Source: Rhizobium esperanzae
GTDB lineage: Bacteria > Pseudomonadota > Alphaproteobacteria > Rhizobiales > Rhizobiaceae
Reading direction: 5' to 3'
DNA: 64,000 nucleotides
Assembly (NCBI RefSeq): GCF_002204185.1
Contig: NZ_MXPU01000024.1
Coordinates: 1 to 64,000, forward strand
Shown here: piece after piece, positions 7,229 through 14,793 of the stretch
Numbering within the stretch: the first letter of the stretch is position 1
Layout: each line of letters begins with the position of its first letter
The notes under the pieces: model-generated
What the model was told of the DNA's origin: nothing
Databases searched by the model: none
What the model saw: only the letters and a program-made list of their open reading frames with translations
Position numbers and translations under genes: made by a program

Positions 7229-8482
7229 ATGGACATGCAATTGCGCCATCTGGAAATCTACCGCAGACAGGATGAGTTCGCGGCCTGGCCGGCAAATTAT
7301 GGTCTCTGGTCCTGGGGTGACGAAATCGTCGTCGTCTTCGCGCGCGGCAAACTCGGAGCGAAGGGGGAGTTGCACGAACTGGACCGTGATTATCCATTCG
7401 TACCGTGGCAGGCACGCAGCCTGGACGGAGGACTGACATGGATGGGCGAGCCGTTCTGCGGCCACGTCCCGGGTGGGCTCTCGCTTTCGGCCGACGAGCA
7501 CCTGAACGCCGATCTCAAGATTCGTCCCCATCTGTCGGTCCGTGATGACCTCTGCCTCCTGGATGAACCCATAGACTTTCTCGATCCCGAGACGATCCTG
7601 ATGTGCGCCAGAACCGATGTGCAGGGTGATGCTGTCAGCTGGTTCTATGTCAGCCGGGATCGATGCCTGACATGGCAAGGTCCATATCGTTTCACCGGTT
7701 TGCATCTTCCGATCTCGGCGCGCACCGATATCGTTCCTCTTGGCAGAGACCATGCGCTCTTCATGCTCAGCACCTCCAAAGAGGACGGTGCGGAAGGCAG
7801 AGTGTTCTGCGCGCGCACCGCCGACGGGGGGCGCAGCTTCGTCCTTCAAGGCTTTGTCGGCCCGGAACCTGAGGGCTATTCGATCATGCCGGCCTCTACG
7901 GCACTTTCCGGTGGCGCCGTGCTGACCTTGACGCGCTGCATGGGGAGGGGAGGTGGCAAGGGTTGGATAGAAGCCTTCACCTCCCACGACGAAGGGAAGA
8001 CCTGGACGCGGAAAGGCTGCATCGTCGACGACACGGGCAGCAATGGCAATCCGCCAGCGCTCGGATGGATCGAAGGCATGCTACTCGTCGTCTACGGCTA
8101 CCGTGATCCGCCATTTGGTATCAGGATGCGCATGAGTTTCGATGACGGCCAGACATGGGGCGCCGAGAGGGTCATCCGGAGCGATGGCGGCACGGCTGAT
8201 CTCGGTTATCCCAGAATAGTAAAACGCGGTGAGGGATCCCTGCTCGCCGTCTACTACTTCAACGATGGCGACAGGGAGGAGCGTTACGTCGCAGCGTCTA
8301 TTGTCACGCCCGCCAAAGATCAACAAGGAGCCGAGGACGGCGCTGCTTCATTGCAGCCGCAGTTGGGAGCCCCATCCTGTCATCATGGGCCGAAGAGGAA
8401 CGTTTCAGGCGCGTTCGGGGAACAAAGCGGGGAACCTGTGGTTCGGGGGCGCGGCAGTCGCCGCCACGACATGGGAGGTTAG
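7229..8482 (+). CDS. BNR/Asp-box repeat (sialidase-like beta-propeller) protein
   Basis: This 417-residue protein carries at least five Asp-box-like motifs at propeller-blade spacing: SLDGGLTW, SRDRCLTW, TADGGRSF, SHDEGKTW and SFDDGQTW. This identifies a six-bladed propeller of the sialidase/BNR type. There is no signal peptide, so it is probably cytoplasmic, unusual for a glycan hydrolase. The C-terminal 45 residues (after AASIVTPAKDQ) are low-complexity and may be a read-through tail. Whether it has enzyme activity cannot be told; the catalytic Tyr/Glu and Arg triad were not resolved. Its start lies 17 nt after the preceding gene. Confidence 0.7.
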   Translation: MDMQLRHLEIYRRQDEFAAWPANYGLWSWGDEIVVVFARGKLGAKGELHELDRDYPFVPWQARSLDGGLTWMGEPFCGHVPGGLSLSADEHLNADLKIRPHLSVRDDLCLLDEPIDFLDPETILMCARTDVQGDAVSWFYVSRDRCLTWQGPYRFTGLHLPISARTDIVPLGRDHALFMLSTSKEDGAEGRVFCARTADGGRSFVLQGFVGPEPEGYSIMPASTALSGGAVLTLTRCMGRGGGKGWIEAFTSHDEGKTWTRKGCIVDDTGSNGNPPALGWIEGMLLVVYGYRDPPFGIRMRMSFDDGQTWGAERVIRSDGGTADLGYPRIVKRGEGSLLAVYYFNDGDREERYVAASIVTPAKDQQGAEDGAASLQPQLGAPSCHHGPKRNVSGAFGEQSGEPVVRGRGSRRHDMGG

Positions 8483-8484
8483 AC

Positions 8485-9051
8485 ATGCAAAACGATTTCA
8501 CAGATCCGGCAGGAAGAAGCGCATCGGCGCAGACACCGCCCTCATCCCCAGGTTTCGGTTCTTCGCCGGGGACGCGCACGTCCATTTCCGATCTGGAAGC
8601 GAAGGTGAGCGAAGATGTTTCCGCCGCCAAGGAAACAATCAAGGAAGGCGCCGACACGGCCGTCGAGAAGGCCAAGGAAGTCATTTCCGAACGCACCAGC
8701 TTCGCTGCTCGCCAGGTCGGCGGCGTTGCAACGGCACTTGAGAAAGCGGGCGCCGAAATGGAAAGCTCCGGTCAGGCAGAGGTCGGACGATACGCCAAGC
8801 AAATCGGGCGGAGCGTGCGCACTGTCGCTCGGCGGATGGAAGGCAAGGACATCGGCGAAATCGCCACCATGGCAGAGGATTTCGGGCGCAAGCAACCGCT
8901 CGCCTTTCTCGGGATAGCCGCACTAGCCGGCCTGGCGGCAAGCCGCTTCCTGACAGCCTCCGCGAAAAGGCAAACAGCTGCCGCGCCGCGTGAGCCATCG
9001 ATTGGCCTCCGCCCCGGCACCGCAACGACCGGAGGCGAAAACAATGGCTAA
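8485..9051 (+). CDS. Nutrient-deprivation-induced/ElaB-like envelope protein
   Basis: This 188-residue protein has an N-terminal disordered Ser/Pro/Thr-rich part, a long amphipathic helix rich in Ala, Glu and Lys (about 35-110, AKVSEDVSAAKETIKEGADT), and one C-terminal hydrophobic helix (PLAFLGIAALAGLAASRFL, about 140-158). This layout matches rhizobial nutrient-deprivation-induced proteins and ElaB/YqjD-type membrane anchors. It starts an operon with the holin-3-like and DUF3618 proteins; its stop overlaps the next start by 8 nt. Confidence 0.7.
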   Translation: MQNDFTDPAGRSASAQTPPSSPGFGSSPGTRTSISDLEAKVSEDVSAAKETIKEGADTAVEKAKEVISERTSFAARQVGGVATALEKAGAEMESSGQAEVGRYAKQIGRSVRTVARRMEGKDIGEIATMAEDFGRKQPLAFLGIAALAGLAASRFLTASAKRQTAAAPREPSIGLRPGTATTGGENNG

Positions 9052-9460
9052 ATCTTCAGAGAACACACCCCTCTCCGAGCTCGTCAGTGGCCTCGTTGGT
9101 GATGTCACCGGCCTGCTTCGCAAGGAAATCGATCTTGCCAAGACGGAGGCTTCGGAAAAACTTTCGCGGGCGCTCAGCGGCGTGGAGATTCTCCTGTTCG
9201 GCTTGGTCCTGGCAATCGGGGCGGTCGGCGTCCTGCTGAGTGCCCTTGTCGGCGGTCTCGCGGCCTTCCTCGTGACACAGGGATTTACCGAAACCACTGC
9301 CAGTGCGCTCGCCTCGCTGATCGTCGGCATCATCATAGCCGGAATCGCGTGGGCATTGGTCTCCCGGGCCCTCGCCGCACTTCGCGGCAACAACTTGACA
9401 CTGGATCGAACTGCAACCTCGCTTCGCCGCGACGTTGATGTTGTGAAGGACAAAATCTGA
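9044..9460 (+). CDS. Phage-holin-3-superfamily (YqjE-like) membrane protein
   Basis: A 138-residue protein with an N-terminal amphipathic region (LVSGLVGDVTGLLRKEIDLAKTEA) and two close transmembrane helices (ILLFGLVLAIGAVGVLLSALV and ASLIVGIIIAGIAWALV). This is the PF07332 actinobacterial/alphaproteobacterial holin-like family, which in bacteria is a stress-linked membrane protein rather than a lysis holin. ATG 9044 overlaps the upstream gene by 8 nt. The downstream gene starts on its stop codon (TGATG). Confidence 0.8.
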   Translation: MAKSSENTPLSELVSGLVGDVTGLLRKEIDLAKTEASEKLSRALSGVEILLFGLVLAIGAVGVLLSALVGGLAAFLVTQGFTETTASALASLIVGIIIAGIAWALVSRALAALRGNNLTLDRTATSLRRDVDVVKDKI

Positions 9461-10470
9461 TGGAAAACGCAATGGAGAAAACATCGGCCGAGCTTCAGCG
9501 GGAGATCGACCAGGACCGCCGCCGGATCGGAGACCGGATTGACGCGATCCAGGAACGGATGTCGCCGGGCCAGCTCATCGACGAGGTCATCGCATACGCC
9601 AAGGGAAGCGGCGGTGCAGAGTATGTCAGCAATCTTGGCCACGCGCTCAAGGCGAACCCTCTGCCGGTCGCGCTGATGGGCGTGAGCCTCGCCTGGCTGA
9701 TGGCAAAAGGCAGTCCGTCGTCAGGTGACTCGGCGACCTGGAGGGAGGATCCTGAATATCCGCTTTATCCGGCGACCGGCCAAGTCCGCAGGATTGGTCC
9801 GCCGGCAATGGAAAACGGAGCGCGCTACAGCCATTTTGCCGACGAATCCGGCAAGAGGTTGAAGGCATTGACAGACGAAACAGGAGGTCGTGCCGGCCAT
9901 TTCATGGACGAGGCGGGCAAGACCTATCGTGGCTTCGCCGACGCCAGCGGAAAACAGATCAGCCAGATCACCGACGAGACTGGTGCAATGCTCGACGCGG
10001 CAACCGGCTGGGCGGCGGAGAAATGGGAGCAGGCGAAAAGCGCCGCGAGCGACCTCAGCGCCCGTGCCTCCGGCGCGGCGAGTTCGCTGTCGAGCCGATC
10101 CACTTCGGCGGCGACCAGTCTTCAGGAGCAAACGAGCAAACTCAATGAGGCGATCCTCACCCATTTCCGCGACCAGCCGCTAGTCGGCGGTGCTCTGGCT
10201 TTCGCGGTCGGTGCAGCGATCGGCGCGGCGCTGCCCCATACCGACACCGAGGATGAGTTGGTCGGCGAAGCCGCAGATAGCACTAGAGACAGCCTCAGCC
10301 GTCAGGCCCAGGACGCCGTCGCGCAGGGTAAAGAGGTAGCGTCGGAAGTCTATCACAAGGCCGTGGACGTGGCCTCCGATACTCATGATGCCGTCAAGGA
10401 ACGCGTGGTGGATGAAGCTGAAGCTTTCATAGATCGCAAGGATGGCCTCGGCGGAAGCGATCGGCGGTAG
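9460..10470 (+). CDS. DUF3618 membrane-associated protein
   Basis: A 336-residue protein that starts with the DUF3618 signature (LQREIDQDRRRIGDRIDAI, ERMSPGQLIDEV, NPLPVALMGVSLAWLM). The middle (residues about 128-185) contains degenerate short repeats built on DE(S/T/A)G: ADESGKR, TDETGGR, MDEAGKT, ADASGKQ and TDETGAM. Then come an Ala/Ser-rich helical part, a second hydrophobic helix (PLVGGALAFAVGAAIGAALP) and a charged LEA-like tail. Third gene of the envelope operon. The repeats suggest an extended rod or coiled coil at the inner membrane; the role is inferred as stress protection. Confidence 0.78.
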   Translation: MENAMEKTSAELQREIDQDRRRIGDRIDAIQERMSPGQLIDEVIAYAKGSGGAEYVSNLGHALKANPLPVALMGVSLAWLMAKGSPSSGDSATWREDPEYPLYPATGQVRRIGPPAMENGARYSHFADESGKRLKALTDETGGRAGHFMDEAGKTYRGFADASGKQISQITDETGAMLDAATGWAAEKWEQAKSAASDLSARASGAASSLSSRSTSAATSLQEQTSKLNEAILTHFRDQPLVGGALAFAVGAAIGAALPHTDTEDELVGEAADSTRDSLSRQAQDAVAQGKEVASEVYHKAVDVASDTHDAVKERVVDEAEAFIDRKDGLGGSDRR

Positions 10471-10594
10471 AGGATCCATCCCGGTCGGCCAGGAAAGGTT
10501 CCACGCGGAAAGAGGCGCTGTCTGACTGATCCGCTTTCCCGTCTCAGATCCGGGGAGCATTGACTCCCGGTCACGTCCTGATGATCGTTTGCTG

Positions 10595-11398
10595 ATGACC
10601 GCTCCGCACTTTCACACCCGTCTCTCGCTCGGCAAGGATATGGAGAAGCTTGGGCTTCGCCTCGGCGACATGGTTATGGTGCATGCCGCCATCAGCAGGC
10701 TGGGGCGGTTGCTCAACGGTCCCGACATGTTCATCGACGCGCTGCGCGACGTCGTCGGCCCTCCAGGCACCATCGTCGCCTATACGGACTGGAACGGCGC
10801 CTATGACGAACTGCTCGACGAGAACGGCCGTGTTCCTTTCGAATGGCGCGACCATATCGCGCCTTTCGATCCCATGACCTCCCGGGCGATCCGCGACAAT
10901 GGCATATTCCCGGAATTCCTTCGAACGACGGCAGGGGCGCGGCGCAGCGGGAATCCGGGCGCCTCGGTCGCGGCGATCGGCGCCAGGGCCGACTGGCTCA
11001 CCGCCGACCACCCGCTCGATTACGGCTATGGCGAGGGCTCTCCGCTCGCCAAACTCGTGGCGGTCGGCGGCAAGGTGCTCATGGCCGGAGCCCCGCTCGA
11101 CACGATGACCGTTCTCCACCATGCCGAGCACTTGGCTGAAATCCCGAACAAGCGCCTGCGCCGCTATGAAGTGCCCTTTGCCACGCCGGCCGGCGTGGTG
11201 TGGCGCATGCTCGAGGAATTCGACACCGGCGACCCGGTCGTGCCCGGGCTCGAAAGCGATTGCTTCGCCCGGATCGTCAGCGCCTTTCTCGCCGGCGGGC
11301 AGGGCGCACAGGGCCTGATTGGAGACGCGCCATCGGTGCTGGTCGATGCGGCTTCGATCTGCAGCTTCGCTGTCGCCTGGCTGGAGCATCACGCCTGA
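10595..11398 (+). CDS. Aminoglycoside 3-N-acetyltransferase-like (AAC(3)) protein
   Basis: A 267-residue member of the antibiotic N-acetyltransferase family (PF02522). Signatures are GDMVMVHAAISRLG near the N terminus, GTIVAYTDWNG, HPLDYGYGEGSPL and GGKVLMAGAPLDTMTVLHHAEHLA with the conserved histidines. I use ATG 10595 rather than an in-frame TTG two codons upstream. The family transfers acetyl from acetyl-CoA to aminoglycosides, but chromosomal members in soil bacteria may have other amine substrates, so resistance should not be assumed. It is a single gene downstream of the DUF3618 operon. Confidence 0.8.
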   Translation: MTAPHFHTRLSLGKDMEKLGLRLGDMVMVHAAISRLGRLLNGPDMFIDALRDVVGPPGTIVAYTDWNGAYDELLDENGRVPFEWRDHIAPFDPMTSRAIRDNGIFPEFLRTTAGARRSGNPGASVAAIGARADWLTADHPLDYGYGEGSPLAKLVAVGGKVLMAGAPLDTMTVLHHAEHLAEIPNKRLRRYEVPFATPAGVVWRMLEEFDTGDPVVPGLESDCFARIVSAFLAGGQGAQGLIGDAPSVLVDAASICSFAVAWLEHHA

Positions 11399-11521
11399 GC
11401 ACGTTGAGCGGCTCCGCAGGCTCCAGCTTTCCCCCCTGCGCCGGCTCCTCCGGCCTCACGGAACAAAATCCCGATGGCGATGTTGGTATGGCGATAAGCA
11501 ACAAGGCCATGGGAGGAATCC

Positions 11522-11854
11522 ATGCATAAGTCTCTTCAGTTCGTGTTGATCGGCCTGGCCTCCATGAGCGGCCTGACGATCGCACCAACGATTGCGGCCG
11601 CGCAGGATATGGAACTGCGCATCGGCCCCGGAGGCGTCGGCGTCTACGACCGCGATCGCGATTACGACCGCTACGACCGCCGGGGGCCGCGCCGCTGCGA
11701 TCCCGACGATGCGCTCGACATCGCCCGCAGCGAAGGCCTGCGCCGGGCCCGTATCGTCCGCATGTCGCCGCGCAGCATCGTCGTCGAGGGGATGACGCGC
11801 CGCGGGCCGGATCGGATGGTTTTCGCCAACCGGCGCGGTTGCCCGGAAATCTGA
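11522..11854 (+). CDS. Small periplasmic protein with Asp/Arg-rich linker
   Basis: A 110-residue protein with a signal peptide (MHKSLQFVLIGLASMSGLTI, cleavage near AAAQD). A DRDRDYDRYDRRG linker follows, then a compact domain with CDPDDALDIARSEGLRRARIV and VEGMTRRGPDRMVFANRRGC; the two cysteines may pair. Similar small proteins are common in rhizobia without known function. GGAGGA lies 5 nt upstream of the ATG. Confidence 0.68.
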   Translation: MHKSLQFVLIGLASMSGLTIAPTIAAAQDMELRIGPGGVGVYDRDRDYDRYDRRGPRRCDPDDALDIARSEGLRRARIVRMSPRSIVVEGMTRRGPDRMVFANRRGCPEI

Positions 11855-11994
11855 CCGTGCCTTGAGACAGTCGAACAATGCCACCGGCACGGGCCGTTCT
11901 GCCCGCCGGCGGGGAAGCTTTCCACGTGTGAACATTGCGCCCATTCAGCACTCCGGCCGGCGTGAACCCCGGAGCACCACAGGAGGATTTCATC

Positions 11995-12528
11995 ATGATG
12001 AGCGGTCAAATGAAGGCGCTTCTCGCCGTTCTTGCCGTTGCCGGTTACCAGAACAGGGACAAGATCCGGGAGCTCCTGCGGGGCCTCCAGAACCCGCAGC
12101 CGGCAGGCGCCGGAGGCCAGCCGTCAGGCGGGCTCGGCGGCATTCTCGGCGGACTGGCCGGCTCCGGCGGTCTCGGTGGCCTTCTCGGCGGCTTGAGCTC
12201 CGGCAGCATCGTCAGCGGCGGTATCGGCGACCTCCTGAAGACCTTTCAGCAGAACGGCCAGGGCGACAAGATGGAGTCCTGGGTGCGCCGCGGGCAGAAT
12301 GCCGACATCAATGACGGCGAACTTGCCACAGCCCTCGGCCCGGATGTCCTGGACGAGATCGCCAGGAATACCGGCCTCTCGCATCAGGAGATCCTCGGGC
12401 GGCTGAGCCGCGATCTTCCGAAGGCCGTCGACGATCTGACGCCGGAGGGGAAAGTGCCGAGCCCCGAAGAGGCGTTTTCATCGTCGGCCAGCCAGGCGAC
12501 GCCGTCAGGGGGACCGAGCAGCGTTTAG
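11995..12528 (+). CDS. YidB/DUF937-family protein
   Basis: A 177-residue protein starting at ATG 11995 after a strong AGGAGG site. A Gly-rich central stretch (GGLGGILGGLAGSGGLGGLL) is followed by the YidB core: DLLKTFQQNGQGDKMESWVRRG, NADINDGELATALGPDVLDEIA, TGLSHQEILGRLSRDLPKAVDDLTPEG. Family function is unknown. The TAG stop falls on the first base pairs of the inverted repeat of the 271-bp element downstream, so the element inserted at, or created, the end of the gene. Confidence 0.8.
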   Translation: MMSGQMKALLAVLAVAGYQNRDKIRELLRGLQNPQPAGAGGQPSGGLGGILGGLAGSGGLGGLLGGLSSGSIVSGGIGDLLKTFQQNGQGDKMESWVRRGQNADINDGELATALGPDVLDEIARNTGLSHQEILGRLSRDLPKAVDDLTPEGKVPSPEEAFSSSASQATPSGGPSSV

Positions 12529-12797
12529 AGCTTTTCCGGGTTAGCTTGAAGCATTCTGCCGGAGCAGGTTTTCGTCAGGGCAGAGGCGATTGGCGATGGG
12601 CATACCCCCAGGTACGTCCGAGCCGATCGCCTCTGATCCTGGCGGAAACATGCCCGGTCCTTCGGGTTGGCTGAAACGGGCCGGCTGATCGACCGGCCGG
12701 CTTGGCCGTAGAGCTGGGCTACGACGCGCGCCAGCCGGTCGACCATCCGACTCCGTTTGAGCCAACAGAATGCTTCAATCTAACCCGGAAAAGCTCT
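12527..12797. mobile_element. MITE-like element with 32-bp terminal inverted repeats
   Basis: The left end AGAGCTTTTCCGGGTTAGCT (12527-12558 in full) and the right end (12766-12797) are inverted copies that match at 31 of 32 positions. The 271-bp interior has no gene but a second inverted pair (CAGAGGCGATTGGC versus GCCGATCGCCTCTG) and a GGCCGGCTGATCGACCGGCC hairpin. Size, long terminal repeats and lack of coding capacity fit a non-autonomous transposable or intergenic mosaic element. No clear target duplication is visible. The remaining gap to 12849 shows nothing else. Confidence 0.7.
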
Positions 12798-12849
12798 AGT
12801 CCTGGTGCAAGCGCACCGTCGCAGTGTTTGCCGGGAGATCACCGGGGCT

Positions 12850-13692
12850 TCATTTCGCCAGGTACTTTCGAAGAAAGGCGTAAACGCTGCGCATGGACTT
12901 CGCCGCAGCGTCGGGGTCGTATTTTTCGATATGACCCAGCACTCTCCTTCCCACCATGAACTCCGGCGCATCGAAATTGTGATAGACGCCCTTGTAGACG
13001 TTGAGCTCGACGGGCGGGGCATTGTCGCTGAGGCGGGCAAGCCGCTTCTGGCATCGTTCAGCCCGGCTCCAGTTGTCTCGTTCGCCGGTCATGATCAAGG
13101 TCGGCACCGTTGGATCGCCACGATCTGCATCACAGGCGGGATAATAGGCAATTGCCGCCCTGAACTTGCGCTCCATCAGCTGCTCGTATCCTTCGATTTT
13201 CGTCGCGTCCAAAGTCGTGGTGCCGCCGGCGGCGAAGCCCATCAAGGCGACGCGCTGCGCGTCGACAAAGCCTGATTTCGACAGGAAATCCAAAGCGCCA
13301 TAGGCATCGAAGGCGCGCGCAGGAAGATGGCTTCGACACGGGTCGGCAAGGTTGCGGGTGGTGAAGCTGTCGACGACGAGCACGACATAACCCCATCTGA
13401 CCAGCCGTTTCGGCCAAAGCTCCCTGACGCTCGAACGCAGGTGATCGCATCCATGCATGACGACGATTGCCGGGAAGGGGCCGTCGCCTTCGGGGCGGGA
13501 CAAATATCCGAGCAATGGCGTGCCTTGCGGCTGAGGCAGAGTTTCCCCCAATTCCCGGGCTTTGCGGATGCGAAACGGGCTGAGCTTTACCGGCACGCTT
13601 TCGAACCGCACCAGCTCCTCGGCAGTGGCCGCGGCCTCAGGCACGGCGACGGCGAAGGCGACAAGGCACAGCAAAAGTCTTGCGGTTTTCAC
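12850..13692 (-). CDS. Dienelactone-hydrolase-like periplasmic protein lacking the nucleophile
   Basis: This 280-residue protein begins at GTG 13692 behind GGAGGAG and opens with a signal peptide (KTARLLLCLVAFAVAVPEAAA). The alpha/beta-hydrolase fold is clear: PFPAIVVMHGCDHL (oxyanion loop), YVVLVVDSF, AYGALDFLS, VALMGFAAGG (elbow), PTLIMTGERDNWS (acid) and VYHNFDAPEF (histidine). The elbow reads G-F-A-A-G-G: the Cys or Ser expected at its third position is Ala (codons GCC GCC). The acid and histidine are still present. The protein may be non-catalytic or use another mechanism. Confidence 0.75.
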   Translation of the reverse strand: MKTARLLLCLVAFAVAVPEAAATAEELVRFESVPVKLSPFRIRKARELGETLPQPQGTPLLGYLSRPEGDGPFPAIVVMHGCDHLRSSVRELWPKRLVRWGYVVLVVDSFTTRNLADPCRSHLPARAFDAYGALDFLSKSGFVDAQRVALMGFAAGGTTTLDATKIEGYEQLMERKFRAAIAYYPACDADRGDPTVPTLIMTGERDNWSRAERCQKRLARLSDNAPPVELNVYKGVYHNFDAPEFMVGRRVLGHIEKYDPDAAAKSMRSVYAFLRKYLAK

Positions 13693-13762
13693 AGGCTCCT
13701 CCACCCGTGTGATCGACGGTCTGCTGCCACTATAATCCTCGATCTCCATGGATGGTATTGCT

Positions 13763-13834
13763 TGCCGTCCGAGGATCCACGCTGGCTTTGCTGGGCGGGC
13801 ATGGATCCCAGGCTCAAGGCCTGGGATGACGGAG
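13763..13834. repeat. Palindromic intergenic repeat pair
   Basis: GAGGATCC near 13768 and the palindrome ATCCCAGGCTCAAGGCCTGG (from 13804) followed by GATGACGGA belong to the GGATCCTCGG..CCGAGGATGACG family found elsewhere in this window. Part of it is included in the first copy of the larger direct duplication. Confidence 0.6.
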
Positions 13835-14030
13835 TGTGGGGTGGCGTTTTGCCAAACCTGCCGGAGCAGCGCGTGGAATTCTGGCGTCCACCTTGGTCGA
13901 GAAGGCTCGATTTTACACTGGCGTGAGACCGCTAATCAGCGCTTGATCACCCCCTGGCAGATCATTTATCACTGCCGTAAATCCAAGCTGCGAATTTTGA
14001 ATCGAGAGGTGATGTCGACGATGAAGTCGG
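13797..14030. repeat. Direct duplication, copy 1
   Basis: About 234 bp that recur 370 bp downstream at roughly 85% identity by eye. Shared blocks include GGTCGAGAAGGCTCGATTT, CAGATCATTTATCACTGCCG and GAATCGAGAGGTGATGTCGA. Neither copy contains a gene. Confidence 0.75.
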
Positions 14031-14115
14031 GTCGTCCTTCGATCGAATCGTCACCCGCCCCAGGCCTGCGAGTGAGCCGCCGCCAACGGATTTGCCACAG
14101 AGCTCACCCCTTGCT

Positions 14116-14203
14116 CCGTCATCCTCGGGCTTGACCAGAGGATCCACGTTGGTATCCATCAGAACCGGGCATGGATCCTCGGCACAAGGCCGAGGATGAC
14201 GGA
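14116..14203. repeat. Palindromic intergenic repeat (two stem-loops)
   Basis: CCGTCATCCTCGGGCTTGAC followed by CAGAGGATCC forms one stem, and GGATCCTCGGCACAAGGCCG with AGGATGACGGA forms the second. The outer ends (CCGTCATCC and GGATGACGG) are also complementary. The same composite occurs at 22196-22278 inside the phage cassette and near 39 kb. Confidence 0.75.
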
Positions 14204-14402
14204 AGGTGGGGTGGCGTTTCACCAAATCCGCAGCCGGAGCAGCCCATGGGATTGTGGCGTCCACCTGGTCGAGAAGGCTCGATTTCACCCTGGTGCGAGA
14301 CCGACAATCAGCGCTTGATCATCCCCCGGCAGATCATTTATCACTGCCGTAAATCCAAGCTGCGAAATTTGAATCGAGAGGTGATGTCGACGCTCAAGTC
14401 GG
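14167..14402. repeat. Direct duplication, copy 2
   Basis: Second copy of the roughly 235-bp duplication, running from the right half of the palindromic repeat to 135 bp before the first phage gene. The divergence between copies indicates that the duplication is not recent. Confidence 0.75.
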
Positions 14403-14537
14403 CGTCGACTTTCGGTCTCGCGCCTCCTCAGATCATCGTTGATCCCGCCATCTTTGTCGGCCTGACCTCTCATCTCCGATCATATCGGGATCGAGCCGCA
14501 TCGGCATGGACACCCACCCCTTACAAGGAGAACTGCA

Positions 14538-14774
14538 ATGGACCCCTCGATTGCTCCGGCCTCGCGGGCCGCTGTGGTGGCGCCGAACGATAGCGCCATT
14601 GTCGGGGCCCGTGCGCTCTATATCGGCACGGCCGGCGATGTGGCGATTGCGCCGCGGCGCGACGTGGATCCGGTGATCTTCAAGAGCGTGCCGGCCGGGA
14701 CGATCCTGCCGGTGCATGCGGCGATCGTGGCGCTGACCGGGACGACGGCGTCGAATATCGTCGCATTGTTCTGA
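14538..14774 (+). CDS. Spike base protein, RcGTA Rcc01079-like
   Basis: This 78-residue protein has the hallmarks of the small head-spike base protein found with Rhodobacter capsulatus gene transfer agent loci: VAPNDSA, ARALYIGTAGDVAI, FKSVPAGTILPVHAAIV and TGTTASNIVALF. The family forms a beta-rich foot for capsid spikes. AAGGAG lies upstream of the ATG. It is the first gene of the phage cassette, 19 nt before terS, an order I would expect of a virion component packaged with the head module. Confidence 0.65.
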   Translation: MDPSIAPASRAAVVAPNDSAIVGARALYIGTAGDVAIAPRRDVDPVIFKSVPAGTILPVHAAIVALTGTTASNIVALF

Positions 14775-14793
14775 GCGTTCAGACGCGGATCCC

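Larger units (their letters stand above)
13693..14537. other. Gene-free repeat-rich junction upstream of the phage cassette
   Basis: About 845 bp without a supportable gene. It holds two palindromic repeats (13763-13834, 14116-14203) and two copies of a roughly 235-bp direct duplication. The second copy ends 135 bp before the first phage gene. An AAGGAG site at 14524-14529 serves that gene. No integrase, tRNA end or obvious att core is visible. Confidence 0.5.

Noticed and set aside
9044..9460. Phage lysis holin outside the prophage
   Set aside because: Although the family is named after holins, it lies in a three-gene host operon with ElaB-like and DUF3618 proteins and no endolysin.
13763..14402. 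CRISPR-like array
   Set aside because: The repeats are two long diverged copies and palindromes, not short regular repeats with spacers; no cas gene is present.
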